This document shows, piece after piece, positions 1 through 5,398 of a stretch of 9,250 nucleotides of DNA; the stretch's first letter is position 1; every line of letters begins with the position of its first letter. The position numbers were made by a program, and so were the translations under genes. The notes beneath the pieces are model-generated. The model saw only the letters and a list, made by a program, of their open reading frames with translations. It did no database searches and was not told the origin of the DNA. The DNA comes from an uncultured Clostridia bacterium (GTDB lineage: Bacteria > Bacillota > Clostridia > Lachnospirales > CAG-274), in contig CANRCU010000073.1 in the NCBI GenBank assembly GCA_947629215.1, positions 1 to 9,250 of the forward strand, read 5' to 3'.

Positions 1-498
1 GAAAAACTGCTTGTTGACGGAAATAAGATAGCTGCAATGGGCTTTTCGGCAGGCGCGCATTTGGCAGGCATGCTTGGGGAATTTTATGACAGATATGACT
101 ATAAACACAGTGACGATATTGACGGGGTGAGCGCAAGACCCGATGCTTTGGTGCTTTGTTACCCCGTATCGAGCTTGTCCGACGAATACAGGCATGAGGG
201 TTCGGCGGAAAAACTCACAAACGGGGATGCGGCTTTACAAACGGAGCTTTCGCTTGACATAAATGTACGCGAAGACATGGGACCTGTTTTTATGTGGCAT
301 ACTTTTGAGGATAAGTCGGTAAATTGCAACAACAGCCTTAAACTTGCTTCTGCCCTAAAAGCAAAGGAAATACCCGTCGAATATCATCTTTTCCCGTACG
401 GAAGGCACGGTCTTGGGTTGGCAAAAGGCGCATACGGCACCGAGCAATGGTTCGGGCTTATGATAAACTGGCTTAAATATATAGGCTTTTGCATATAA
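1..498 (+). CDS. Alpha/beta hydrolase, acetyl-esterase (BD-FAE/Aes) type, 3' part only
   Basis: This is a serine hydrolase of the carboxylesterase/acetyl-xylan-esterase kind, likely removing acetyl or similar acyl groups from sugars in the cytoplasm. The open frame enters from the left edge, so the N-terminal part with the HGG oxyanion motif is outside; 165 residues remain. The nucleophile elbow is GFSAG (Ser at fragment residue 16) followed by AHLAG. The acid is probably the Asp of FEDKSV (residue 104) and the base the His of YGRHGLGLA (residue 136). This order and spacing, with the WHT..D..V and FP.G.HGLGLA blocks, is characteristic of the BD-FAE esterases. Both the acid and base loops are intact and the stop is normal, so there is no sign of decay. 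No signal peptide can be judged. The exact substrate is unknown. The next gene begins about 20 nt after the stop, so the two may share a transcript. Confidence 0.85.
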   Translation, partial: EKLLVDGNKIAAMGFSAGAHLAGMLGEFYDRYDYKHSDDIDGVSARPDALVLCYPVSSLSDEYRHEGSAEKLTNGDAALQTELSLDINVREDMGPVFMWHTFEDKSVNCNNSLKLASALKAKEIPVEYHLFPYGRHGLGLAKGAYGTEQWFGLMINWLKYIGFCI

Positions 499-521
499 TA
501 AAACAAAAAGGTGTGATATTT

Positions 522-785
522 CTGGACAGAGTGCAAAGCCTGAAACAAAAAGAAGTGATAAATATGCGCGACGGGCAGCGGCTGGGCTGCGTTGCGGATA
601 TAGAGGTGGATACATCGAACGGCTGCGTCGCGGCGATAATCGTACCCGGACCGAGCAAGTTTCACGGGCTTTTTACGCATGGCGAAATATACATAAAATG
701 GTGTGATATAAAGAAAATAGGCGTTGATATAATTGTTGTGGATATTGACGCGGAAAAGTGTATAATAAGGAATAAGTCAATATAA
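522..785 (+). CDS. YlmC/YmxH-family PRC-barrel protein (start codon uncertain)
   Basis: This is a small PRC-barrel protein of the YlmC/YmxH family, common in spore-forming Firmicutes and often annotated as sporulation-associated; its biochemical role is not settled. The matching parts are QKEVINMRDGQRLG, DIEVD.SNG, the AAIIVPGPSKFHGLF block, an IKW segment where relatives have IPW, and DIKKIGVDIIVVDI. No ATG fits the N-terminus: the only in-frame ATG (564) would cut off the conserved KEVIN strand. The frame is open from TTG 489, with GTG at 513 and 531. I prefer CTG 522, which gives 87 residues. An AGGTG ribosome binding site lies 8 nt upstream, and the distance from the initiator to KEVIN matches relatives as I remember them. 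GTG 513 is the main alternative. An inverted repeat, GCGGAAAA at 750-757 and TTTTCCGC at 790-797, spans the stop but has no T-run, so I do not call it a terminator. Confidence 0.75.
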   Translation: MDRVQSLKQKEVINMRDGQRLGCVADIEVDTSNGCVAAIIVPGPSKFHGLFTHGEIYIKWCDIKKIGVDIIVVDIDAEKCIIRNKSI

Positions 786-1025
786 AAAATTTTCCGCAGA
801 CTGTGAATATATGTTCCGAAAAGCTTGTACCGCGAAGTTTTGCTGCATAAAATTCTCTTATTAAAATACGTTTTTGGGGAGAATTGCTTAATCGAAATGC
901 GCAGGCTTCGCCGTCGGCTCTTCGGAACGCACGGGTTTTGCAAAATTCTCAAAAATGCTGTATTCGGCAGACTTGCGGCACAAAAAAATTTTTTAAACAA
1001 ATTCTTATAAATTTTTATAAAATGC
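786..1025. other. Gene-free AT-rich stretch upstream of the rpmG promoter
   Basis: I see no convincing gene or tRNA here. A 61-codon frame at 825-1010 starts with TTG without a ribosome binding site and encodes a biased basic sequence. The stretch holds an inverted repeat AATTCTC (851-857) / GAGAATT (879-885), with another AATTCTC at 944-950. Near its right end are long A and T tracts (985-1000) and the inverted repeat TTATAAA/TTTATAA (1005-1011 and 1014-1020). These end just before the -35 box at 1026 and could act as an UP-element-like promoter enhancer. Whether the 880-1000 segment is a dispersed repeat cannot be decided from one copy. Confidence 0.5.
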
Positions 1026-1054
1026 TTGACACGGGATAACATTTATGTTACTAT
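1026..1054 (+). promoter_or_regulatory. Probable sigma-A promoter of the rpmG-secE-nusG-rplK-rplA operon
   Basis: A perfect -35 TTGACA (1026-1031) is followed by a 17-bp spacer and the -10 hexamer TACTAT (1049-1054, 4 of 6 consensus). A/T tracts directly upstream resemble an UP element. Transcription would start near 1061, giving a leader of roughly 157 nt before the rpmG start. It is the only good promoter upstream of the five-gene ribosomal/secretion run. An overlapping TATTAT (1052-1057) gives a poor 20-bp spacer. Confidence 0.7.
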
Positions 1055-1059
1055 TATAC

Positions 1060-1081
1060 AGACGCAAAACGTCTTTTTTTT
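1060..1081 (+). terminator. Short hairpin plus T8 at the presumed transcript start
   Basis: A 5-bp stem, AGACG (1060-1064) with CGTCT (1070-1074) around the loop CAAAA, runs straight into eight T residues (1074-1081). Taken alone it is a weak intrinsic terminator, perhaps ending transcripts coming from the left. Because the predicted start site is about 1061, nascent operon RNA would itself begin with this hairpin. It could also stabilise the 5' end or take part in attenuation. The short stem makes efficient termination doubtful. Confidence 0.45.
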
Positions 1082-1095
1082 GTGCTGCCATTATG

Positions 1096-1158
1096 TCGGC
1101 GCCGAATAAAGGCATATTGCAAAGAGCGGTGATCTCTCACTCAGCCGTTTTTTGCAAT
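1096..1158 (+). promoter_or_regulatory. Structured 5' leader of rpmG (palindrome and 14-bp stem)
   Basis: A perfect 10-bp palindrome, TCGGCGCCGA (1096-1105), is followed by a long imperfect hairpin. ATTGCAAA-GAG-CGG (1116-1129) pairs with CCG-TTT-TTTGCAAT (1145-1158), giving 14 consecutive pairs including two G-U wobbles, with a 15-nt loop. Inside the loop region GTGA and TCAC could pair as an alternative. It matches no riboswitch or T-box I can recognise. No ORF fills the leader, so an RNA role such as r-protein binding, attenuation or stability is plausible but unproven. Confidence 0.4.
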
Positions 1159-1217
1159 AAAGATTGTGTATTTTTCTTGTGTAAATTACTCAGTAGAAAT
1201 GAAACGAGGTGGAAATC

Positions 1218-1367
1218 TTGAGAACCAGAATTACTTTGGCATGCACCGAGTGCAAGCAGAGGAACTACGATACAATGAAGGATAAGAAGGCTCATCCCGA
1301 TCGTATGGAAACCAAAAAGTATTGCCGATTCTGCAATCGTCATACTATACACAGAGAAACCAAATAA
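1218..1367 (+). CDS. rpmG: 50S ribosomal protein L33, zinc-binding form
   Basis: L33 is a small protein of the large ribosomal subunit near the E site. The 49-residue product has the family's standard length and sequence: it opens MRTRITLACTECK and has NYDTMKDKK, HPDRMETKKYC and HTIHRETK blocks. Two CxxC pairs, CTEC at 9-12 and CRFC at 36-39, mark the zinc-binding (C+) paralogue rather than the cysteine-free form made under zinc limitation. The start is TTG, preceded by AGGTGG (1207-1212) with 5-nt spacing; no ATG is available at the conserved N-terminus. It is the first gene of the operon, and secE follows after 36 nt. Many Clostridia have a tRNA-Trp near this junction, but none is present here. 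Confidence 0.95.
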   Translation: MRTRITLACTECKQRNYDTMKDKKAHPDRMETKKYCRFCNRHTIHRETK

Positions 1368-1403
1368 TGCTCTCTGAGAACCTTACGAAAGGGGGAAAAT
1401 GCA

Positions 1404-1940
1404 ATGGAAGAAACAAAAAACACAAAGCCTGCATCTCAACCCGAAAAGGATAAGAAGAACAAGGACAAAAAGGAAAAAAAAGCAAAGAAAAACGGCAGTT
1501 TTTTTGCCGAGCATAAAGCGGAGCTGAGAAAGGTGACTTGGCCTAACAGGCAGGAGCTTACCAAAGAAACCATAACGGTAATAACAGTATCCATAATTAT
1601 AGGCATAATCATCTTTGCTATGGATACCGCTTTGTCGTATGTTTATAACGCTGTTACGGGCGGCGGTTCTCAGAACAGTGTGACAAGCGCTCCGAACGAC
1701 TCGAATGTTTATGATCTGGAAAACCTTCCCGAAGGCGTAGAGATCGTAACGGGCGACGAGGCAGGCGAGACCGAGGCAGCCGAAAGCGCAGACGAAACGG
1801 CAGCCGAAGCCGACGATGCAGCAGCCGATGATGAGAACACCGACGATGCGGCAGCCGATGACGAGAACGCCGAAAGCGGCTCCGATACGGATGAAGCCGA
1901 TGATGCAGAGGATACCGAAGGTGCCGAAGCGGAAGAATAA
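1404..1940 (+). CDS. secE: Preprotein translocase subunit SecE with long acidic C-terminal tail
   Basis: SecE clamps SecY in the Sec translocon of the cytoplasmic membrane. The core is clear: a Lys-rich N-terminus (1-30), the amphipathic helix with the signature ELRKVTWPNRQELTKET (40-56) and one membrane segment (about 57-80). Gram-positive SecE usually ends soon after this helix at roughly 60-90 residues; this one has 178. The extra part (about 84-178) begins with a flexible GGGSQNS stretch. From residue 101 on it has 34 Asp/Glu in 78 residues and no Lys, Arg or His. DDAAADDEN occurs twice in tandem (137-145, 147-155). With the usual SecE topology (N inside, C outside) this tail would lie on the outer face, but that is inference. 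GGGGG (1391-1395) serves the ATG. nusG starts 12 nt after the stop. The tail's function is unknown. Confidence 0.93.
   Translation: MEETKNTKPASQPEKDKKNKDKKEKKAKKNGSFFAEHKAELRKVTWPNRQELTKETITVITVSIIIGIIIFAMDTALSYVYNAVTGGGSQNSVTSAPNDSNVYDLENLPEGVEIVTGDEAGETEAAESADETAAEADDAAADDENTDDAAADDENAESGSDTDEADDAEDTEGAEAEE
1812..1871 (+). repeat. 30-bp tandem duplication inside the SecE acidic tail
   Basis: Two adjacent 30-bp units (1812-1841 and 1842-1871) differ at only three positions, all at third codon positions. They encode DDAAADDENT followed by DDAAADDENA. In-frame units with only silent changes, apart from the final T/A residue, suggest that the tail grew by slippage or unequal exchange while its composition was kept. 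Confidence 0.85.
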
Positions 1941-1952
1941 GAGGTCGATAAT

Positions 1953-2483
1953 ATGTCCGAACACGAAAATCAAGCAAAATGGTATGTTGTTCATACCTAT
2001 TCGGGTTATGAAAACAAGGTAAAGGCTAATATCGAAAAATTGGTGGAAAACAGAAATATGCAGGATGTTATCCAAGAAGTTTCCGTTCCGCTGATGGACG
2101 AAGTCGAAGTAAAGAACGGTCAGAAAAGGGTCGTTCAGCATAAGATCTTTCCGGGCTATGTTCTTGTCAAAATGATAATGAATGACGAAAGCTGGTATGT
2201 TGTGCGCAATACGCGCGGTGTAACGAGCTTTGTGGGCCCCGGTTCAAAGCCTGTGCCTTTAACGGAACAGGAAGTTTACGACATGGGGATCGAAACCTTT
2301 ACGCTTGCCGACATTGACTACGCAGTGGGTGATACGGTAGTAGTGAAATCAGGACCTTTTGCCGAGTCAACCGGTACGGTTAAGGAAGTTAACCTAAACA
2401 AAAGAAGTGTTGTTGTCGGTATCTCGATCTTTGGGCGTGAAACTCCGATGGAGTTGGATTTTAACCAAGTCCGACCTTTATAA
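1953..2483 (+). CDS. nusG: Transcription termination/antitermination factor NusG
   Basis: NusG binds the clamp of RNA polymerase, affects pausing and termination, and links transcription with translation. The 176-residue product has the two standard parts. The NGN domain (about 8-110) carries KWYVVHTYSGYE at the start, FPGYVLVKM at 66-74 and VRNTRGVTSFVG at 84-95. The KOW domain (about 122-176) carries the GDTVVVKSGPF and GTVKEVNLNK blocks. Length and motifs are typical, with no insertion of the kind seen in some NusG proteins. The ATG follows GAGGT (1941-1945) by 7 nt and lies 12 nt after the secE stop, so coupled translation is likely. It precedes rplK in the conserved secE-nusG-rplK-rplA order. 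Confidence 0.97.
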   Translation: MSEHENQAKWYVVHTYSGYENKVKANIEKLVENRNMQDVIQEVSVPLMDEVEVKNGQKRVVQHKIFPGYVLVKMIMNDESWYVVRNTRGVTSFVGPGSKPVPLTEQEVYDMGIETFTLADIDYAVGDTVVVKSGPFAESTGTVKEVNLNKRSVVVGISIFGRETPMELDFNQVRPL

Positions 2484-2500
2484 AAATTGTAAACGATGAT

Positions 2501-2547
2501 GAGAGCTGCGGCTCTCGTGGGAGGGAAGATCCCGCTAATTACCACAT
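2501..2547 (+). promoter_or_regulatory. Ribosomal protein L1 binding site (translational operator) before rplK
   Basis: A 6-bp hairpin, GAGAGC-TGCG-GCTCTC (2501-2516), abuts a second stem. GTGG (2517-2520) pairs with CCAC (2542-2545), and inside it GGGA (2523-2526) pairs with TCCC (2530-2533). The strands GTGGGAGG and TTACCAC resemble the L1-stalk strands of 23S rRNA (GTGGGAGG and ATACCAC), which is the known basis of L1 feedback control of the L11-L1 operon in bacteria. The element ends 3 nt before the AGGAGG of rplK, so bound L1 would occlude initiation. Positions 2516-2547 recur without mismatch before rplA. Confidence 0.8.
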
Positions 2548-2567
2548 TATAGGAGGTGCCTTTAAAA

Positions 2568-2996
2568 ATGGCAAAGAAAGTACAAGGTTATATAAAATTA
2601 CAGATAGCAGCAGGCAAGGCTACGCCTGCACCGCCTGTCGGTCCCGCTTTGGGTCAGCACGGTGTCAACATTATGGGTTTCTGTAAGGAATTTAATGAAA
2701 GAACAAGCAAGGACGCAGGTCTTATAATCCCTGTTGTTATAACGGTCTACACAGACAAGAGTTTTACTTTTGTAACCAAAACTCCCCCTGCTGCCGTTCT
2801 TTTAAAGAAAGCTTGCAAGATAGAATCCGGTTCGGGTGTGCCGAACAAAACCAAAGTAGCCAAAATAACAAAATCGGAAGTTGCCAAGATAGCAGAGCAG
2901 AAAATGCCCGACCTTTCGGCAGCGAGCCTTGAGGCTGCAATAAGCATGATAAGCGGTACTGCAAGAAGTATGGGTATCGTTGTCGTAGATGACTGA
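2568..2996 (+). CDS. rplK: 50S ribosomal protein L11
   Basis: L11 sits at the base of the ribosomal stalk and takes part in factor-dependent GTPase activity. The 142-residue product is of standard length. The N-terminal domain carries KLQIAAGKATPAPPVGPALGQHGVNIMGFCKEFN (broken here only by residue limits of description: residues about 9-42), and the C-terminal rRNA-binding domain carries SGVPNKTKV and GTARSMGI. I start at ATG 2568 because MAKKV is the family N-terminus. The in-frame GTG at 2556 overlaps the AGGAGG ribosome binding site (2551-2556) and cannot be the initiator. The L1 operator lies directly upstream, so L11 synthesis is probably repressed by excess L1. Confidence 0.97.
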   Translation: MAKKVQGYIKLQIAAGKATPAPPVGPALGQHGVNIMGFCKEFNERTSKDAGLIIPVVITVYTDKSFTFVTKTPPAAVLLKKACKIESGSGVPNKTKVAKITKSEVAKIAEQKMPDLSAASLEAAISMISGTARSMGIVVVDD

Positions 2997-3022
2997 TAAA
3001 ATTTTTGTAACGTATAACGCAG

Positions 3023-3088
3023 CGATCTATGGGATTGAATAATACCCGTGATCGTACGTGGGAGGGAAGATCCCGCTAATTACCACAT
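3023..3088 (+). promoter_or_regulatory. Second L1 binding site (translational operator) before rplA
   Basis: The 32 nt at 3057-3088 are identical to 2516-2547 before rplK, including GTGG (3058-3061) pairing with CCAC (3083-3086) and the inner GGGA/TCCC stem. The preceding hairpin differs in sequence but sits in the same place: CGATC (3023-3027) pairs with GATCG (3050-3054), and ATGGG with CCCGT nearer the loop. The ribosome binding site AAGGAGG follows at once (3089-3095). It offers L1 a site to repress its own cistron independently of the rplK site. Confidence 0.78.
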
Positions 3089-3103
3089 AAGGAGGAACTA
3101 CTC

Positions 3104-3799
3104 GTGAAAAGAGGAAAGAAATATCTTGAAAAAGCAAAACTGGTTGACAAATCGGTTTTATATGATGTATCGGATGCCTGCGCATTGATACCTCAGACAA
3201 GCAGCGTTAATTTTGATGCAACGGTCGAAGCTCATGTACGCCTTGGCGTTGACAGCCGTCATGCAGACCAGCAGGTCAGGGGTGCTGTTGTACTCCCTAA
3301 CGGAACGGGTAAAACCGTTCGTGTGCTTGTTTTTGCAAAGGGTGCAAAAGCAGACGAGGCTCAGCAGGCAGGCGCTGATTATGTAGGCGCAGAGGAACTT
3401 GTTGCAAAGATCCAGGGTGAAAACTGGTTCGAGTTTGATGTAGTTGTTGCTACACCCGATATGATGGGCGTTGTCGGTCGTATCGGTCGTGTACTCGGTC
3501 CTAAGGGTCTTATGCCTAACCCCAAGGCAGGTACTGTAACAATGGATGTTGCAAAGGCTATCGAAGAGATCAAAGCAGGTAAGATAGAGTATCGTCTTGA
3601 TAAGACAAATATTATCCACGTTCCCGTGGGCAAGGTGTCATTTGGTGCCGAAAAACTTGAAGAAAACTTCCGCACACTTATGAGCGCTATTATAAAGGCT
3701 AAGCCTTCGGCTGCAAAGGGTACTTATCTCAAGAGCGTTGTTCTTACAACAACAATGGGTCCCGGCGTCAAGGTAAATGCAGCCAAGATTTCGGAGTAA
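3104..3799 (+). CDS. rplA: 50S ribosomal protein L1
   Basis: L1 forms the mobile L1 stalk of the ribosome, where it aids release of deacylated tRNA, and in bacteria it commonly represses its own operon by binding mRNA. The 231-residue product is full length. Recognisable parts are the SVNFDATVEAHVRLGVDSRHADQQVRG segment (split here as residues 34-60), LGPKGLMPNPKAGTVT (131-146) and the C-terminal GTYLKSVVLTTTMGPGVKV (206-224). The start is GTG, 8 nt after GGAGG. It is the last gene of the operon: a terminator follows after 14 nt, and rplJ and rplL, the usual next genes, are absent. Confidence 0.97.
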   Translation: MKRGKKYLEKAKLVDKSVLYDVSDACALIPQTSSVNFDATVEAHVRLGVDSRHADQQVRGAVVLPNGTGKTVRVLVFAKGAKADEAQQAGADYVGAEELVAKIQGENWFEFDVVVATPDMMGVVGRIGRVLGPKGLMPNPKAGTVTMDVAKAIEEIKAGKIEYRLDKTNIIHVPVGKVSFGAEKLEENFRTLMSAIIKAKPSAAKGTYLKSVVLTTTMGPGVKVNAAKISE

Positions 3800-3813
3800 T
3801 TACACAGTTATAT

Positions 3814-3840
3814 ACCCGTCGGTATCCGGCGGGTTTTTTT
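3814..3840 (+). terminator. Intrinsic terminator after rplA
   Basis: ACCCGTCGG (3814-3822) pairs with CCGGCGGGT (3826-3834), a 9-bp GC-rich stem with one T-G pair around a TAT loop, running into seven T residues (3834-3840). It closes the rpmG-rplA transcript. The rmuC ribosome binding site lies only 11 nt beyond, so rmuC needs read-through or a promoter hidden in the rplA end. Confidence 0.9.
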
Positions 3841-3861
3841 GTAGACAAAACGGAGGTATAT

Positions 3862-5271
3862 ATGGATGTTGTTATACTTATCTGCTGTATCCTTATAATT
3901 GTTTTGCTGATGTTTCTGATAGGCGTCGAACTTAGGAAAGACGGTAACAACGGAACAAAAATAGATACCGCAATAGATTTTTTGCAGGATCAAAACCAAG
4001 TTATATCCGAACAGCTTTACAGACAGCAGGAAATGCTGCGCAGCGAGCAGAACGATATGAAAAGGGAGATCGGCGGCAGGATAGAAAAACTTGAACGCAC
4101 AAACAGGGAAAGCCTTGAAAGGATAAATTCGACCGTCGGGGAAAAATTTCAAAACTCACTTGACGAAAAACTTTCACATACAAATAATAATGTGGTCAAC
4201 GTTATAACAAAGTTTGGCGACAGCCTGCGTGACGAGCAGGGCAGGCAGCAGCGCGCCGTAACCGATAAACTTTCGGAATTGCAAAACGGTTTTGACAGGA
4301 TAAGAAACGACCTTATTTCTGCCCTTGATAAAATGCACGAGTCAAACAGCGCAAATATAGACAAACTGCGTGAAGAAAACAAAAAAAGTCTTGAGGAAAT
4401 AAACGGTACGGTGAACGAAAAGCTGCAAAAAACACTCAACGAGCGCATAGACCGCTCTTTTGAAACGGTAAACAAACGTTTGCAGGAAGTCTATGAAGGT
4501 CTTGGCGAAATGAAAAACGTTGCATCCGGGGTATCCGACCTGAAAAATGTTCTTTCAAATGTAAAAACACGGGGAATTATCGGCGAGATACAGCTTGAAG
4601 CAATACTTGACGACATACTCCCGCAAGAAAGTTACCTAAAACAAACGAGGGTAAAGCCTAACAGCCGTGAAATGGTGGATTTTGCGGTAAAACTGCCGGG
4701 CAATAAAAACGGCGAATATATTTTGCTGCCTATAGATTCAAAATTTCCTGCGGATACCTATCGTAATCTTATGAATGCATACGAATCGGGTATCAAAGCC
4801 GATATAACGGAGAAGAGAAAGCAGCTTGAAAAAACGGTCAAAAACTTTGCAAAGGATATAAGCGCAAAATATATAGAACCGCCTTATACGACGGATTTTG
4901 CGATAATGTTCCTGCCTTTTGAGGGGCTGTATTCCGAAGTTGTCAATATGGGTATGGTCGAGGAGCTGCAAAGGGATTTCAAGATAAACATTGCGGGACC
5001 GTCAACAATGGCAGCTATGCTCAACAGCCTTAAAATGGGTTTCCGCACGCTTGCCATACAGAAAAAGAGCGGAGAGGTCTGGAAAATACTGGAGGATGTC
5101 AGGAAAGAATTTTCAAAGTTTGAACAAACACTTAAAGATACAAAAAACAAACTCCAAAAGGTAGACAAAGATTTAGACGAGCTTATCGGTACAAGAACAA
5201 GGGCTATAAACAGAAAACTCGACGATGTTGCCGATGCCAATATAGCCCTTAGTGACGATGCAGATATTTAA
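3862..5271 (+). CDS. rmuC: RmuC-family DNA recombination protein
   Basis: RmuC proteins limit certain DNA rearrangements, originally inversions at short inverted repeats in E. coli, and have a predicted nuclease-like core; the reaction is not established. The 469-residue product has an N-terminal membrane anchor (about 3-24), a long charged coiled coil (about 40-225) and the conserved RmuC domain (about 230-455). That domain has TRGIIGEIQLEAIL, VDFAVKLPG then LPIDSKFP (likely the PD-(D/E)XK-like core), FLPFEGLYSEV and the AGPSTMAAMLNSLKMGF block. Residues 74-104 and 166-196 of the coil are an internal duplication with 16 of 31 identities and no gaps. The ATG follows GGAGG (3852-3856) by 5 nt. 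A terminator lies just upstream and I see no clear promoter between it and the gene. The adhE promoter begins 33 nt after the stop. Confidence 0.93.
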   Translation: MDVVILICCILIIVLLMFLIGVELRKDGNNGTKIDTAIDFLQDQNQVISEQLYRQQEMLRSEQNDMKREIGGRIEKLERTNRESLERINSTVGEKFQNSLDEKLSHTNNNVVNVITKFGDSLRDEQGRQQRAVTDKLSELQNGFDRIRNDLISALDKMHESNSANIDKLREENKKSLEEINGTVNEKLQKTLNERIDRSFETVNKRLQEVYEGLGEMKNVASGVSDLKNVLSNVKTRGIIGEIQLEAILDDILPQESYLKQTRVKPNSREMVDFAVKLPGNKNGEYILLPIDSKFPADTYRNLMNAYESGIKADITEKRKQLEKTVKNFAKDISAKYIEPPYTTDFAIMFLPFEGLYSEVVNMGMVEELQRDFKINIAGPSTMAAMLNSLKMGFRTLAIQKKSGEVWKILEDVRKEFSKFEQTLKDTKNKLQKVDKDLDELIGTRTRAINRKLDDVADANIALSDDADI

Positions 5272-5304
5272 AAAGGTCGGCTTTTGTCAAAATAAAGAAA
5301 AGTC

Positions 5305-5333
5305 TTGCAATATCATCTTATTCTTGTTATAAT
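5305..5333 (+). promoter_or_regulatory. Probable sigma-A promoter of adhE
   Basis: A -35 TTGCAA (5305-5310), a 17-bp spacer and a perfect -10 TATAAT (5328-5333) form a strong housekeeping promoter. The start site would be near 5340, giving a leader of about 160 nt before the adhE ATG. That leader holds a perfect hairpin and a Rex-like operator. A second TATAAT at 5454-5459 lacks a good -35. Confidence 0.75.
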
Positions 5334-5354
5334 ATTTATAAGGAAAAGAATGTA

Positions 5355-5385
5355 TTTTGGTTTTGATGTAAAGTCAAAACCAAAA
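5355..5385 (+). repeat. Perfect 12-bp inverted repeat in the adhE leader
   Basis: TTTTGGTTTTGA (5355-5366) and TCAAAACCAAAA (5374-5385) are exact reverse complements around a 7-nt loop. No T-run follows on either strand, so it is not an intrinsic terminator. It could be an operator for a dimeric regulator or an mRNA hairpin beginning about 15 nt after the transcript start. No known family is assigned. Confidence 0.6.
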
Positions 5386-5398
5386 AAATTAAGGAACT

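Noticed and set aside
750..797. Inverted repeat GCGGAAAA/TTTTCCGC spanning the stop of the YlmC-like gene as a terminator
   Set aside because: The loop is about 32 nt and no T-run follows; it does not meet the pattern of an intrinsic terminator.
825..1010. 61-codon plus-strand open frame in the gap before rpmG
   Set aside because: TTG start without ribosome binding site, biased basic composition, no recognisable domain; more likely non-coding or repeat DNA.
1368..1403. tRNA gene between rpmG and secE
   Set aside because: Only 36 nt separate the genes, too short for a tRNA.
2556..2567. GTG start four codons upstream for rplK
   Set aside because: It overlaps the AGGAGG ribosome binding site, and L11 proteins begin at the MAKKV aligned with ATG 2568.
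5272..5300. Terminator after rmuC (AAAAG-GTCGG-CTTTT)
   Set aside because: Only a 5-bp AT-rich stem with a four-T tail inside the stem; too weak to call.
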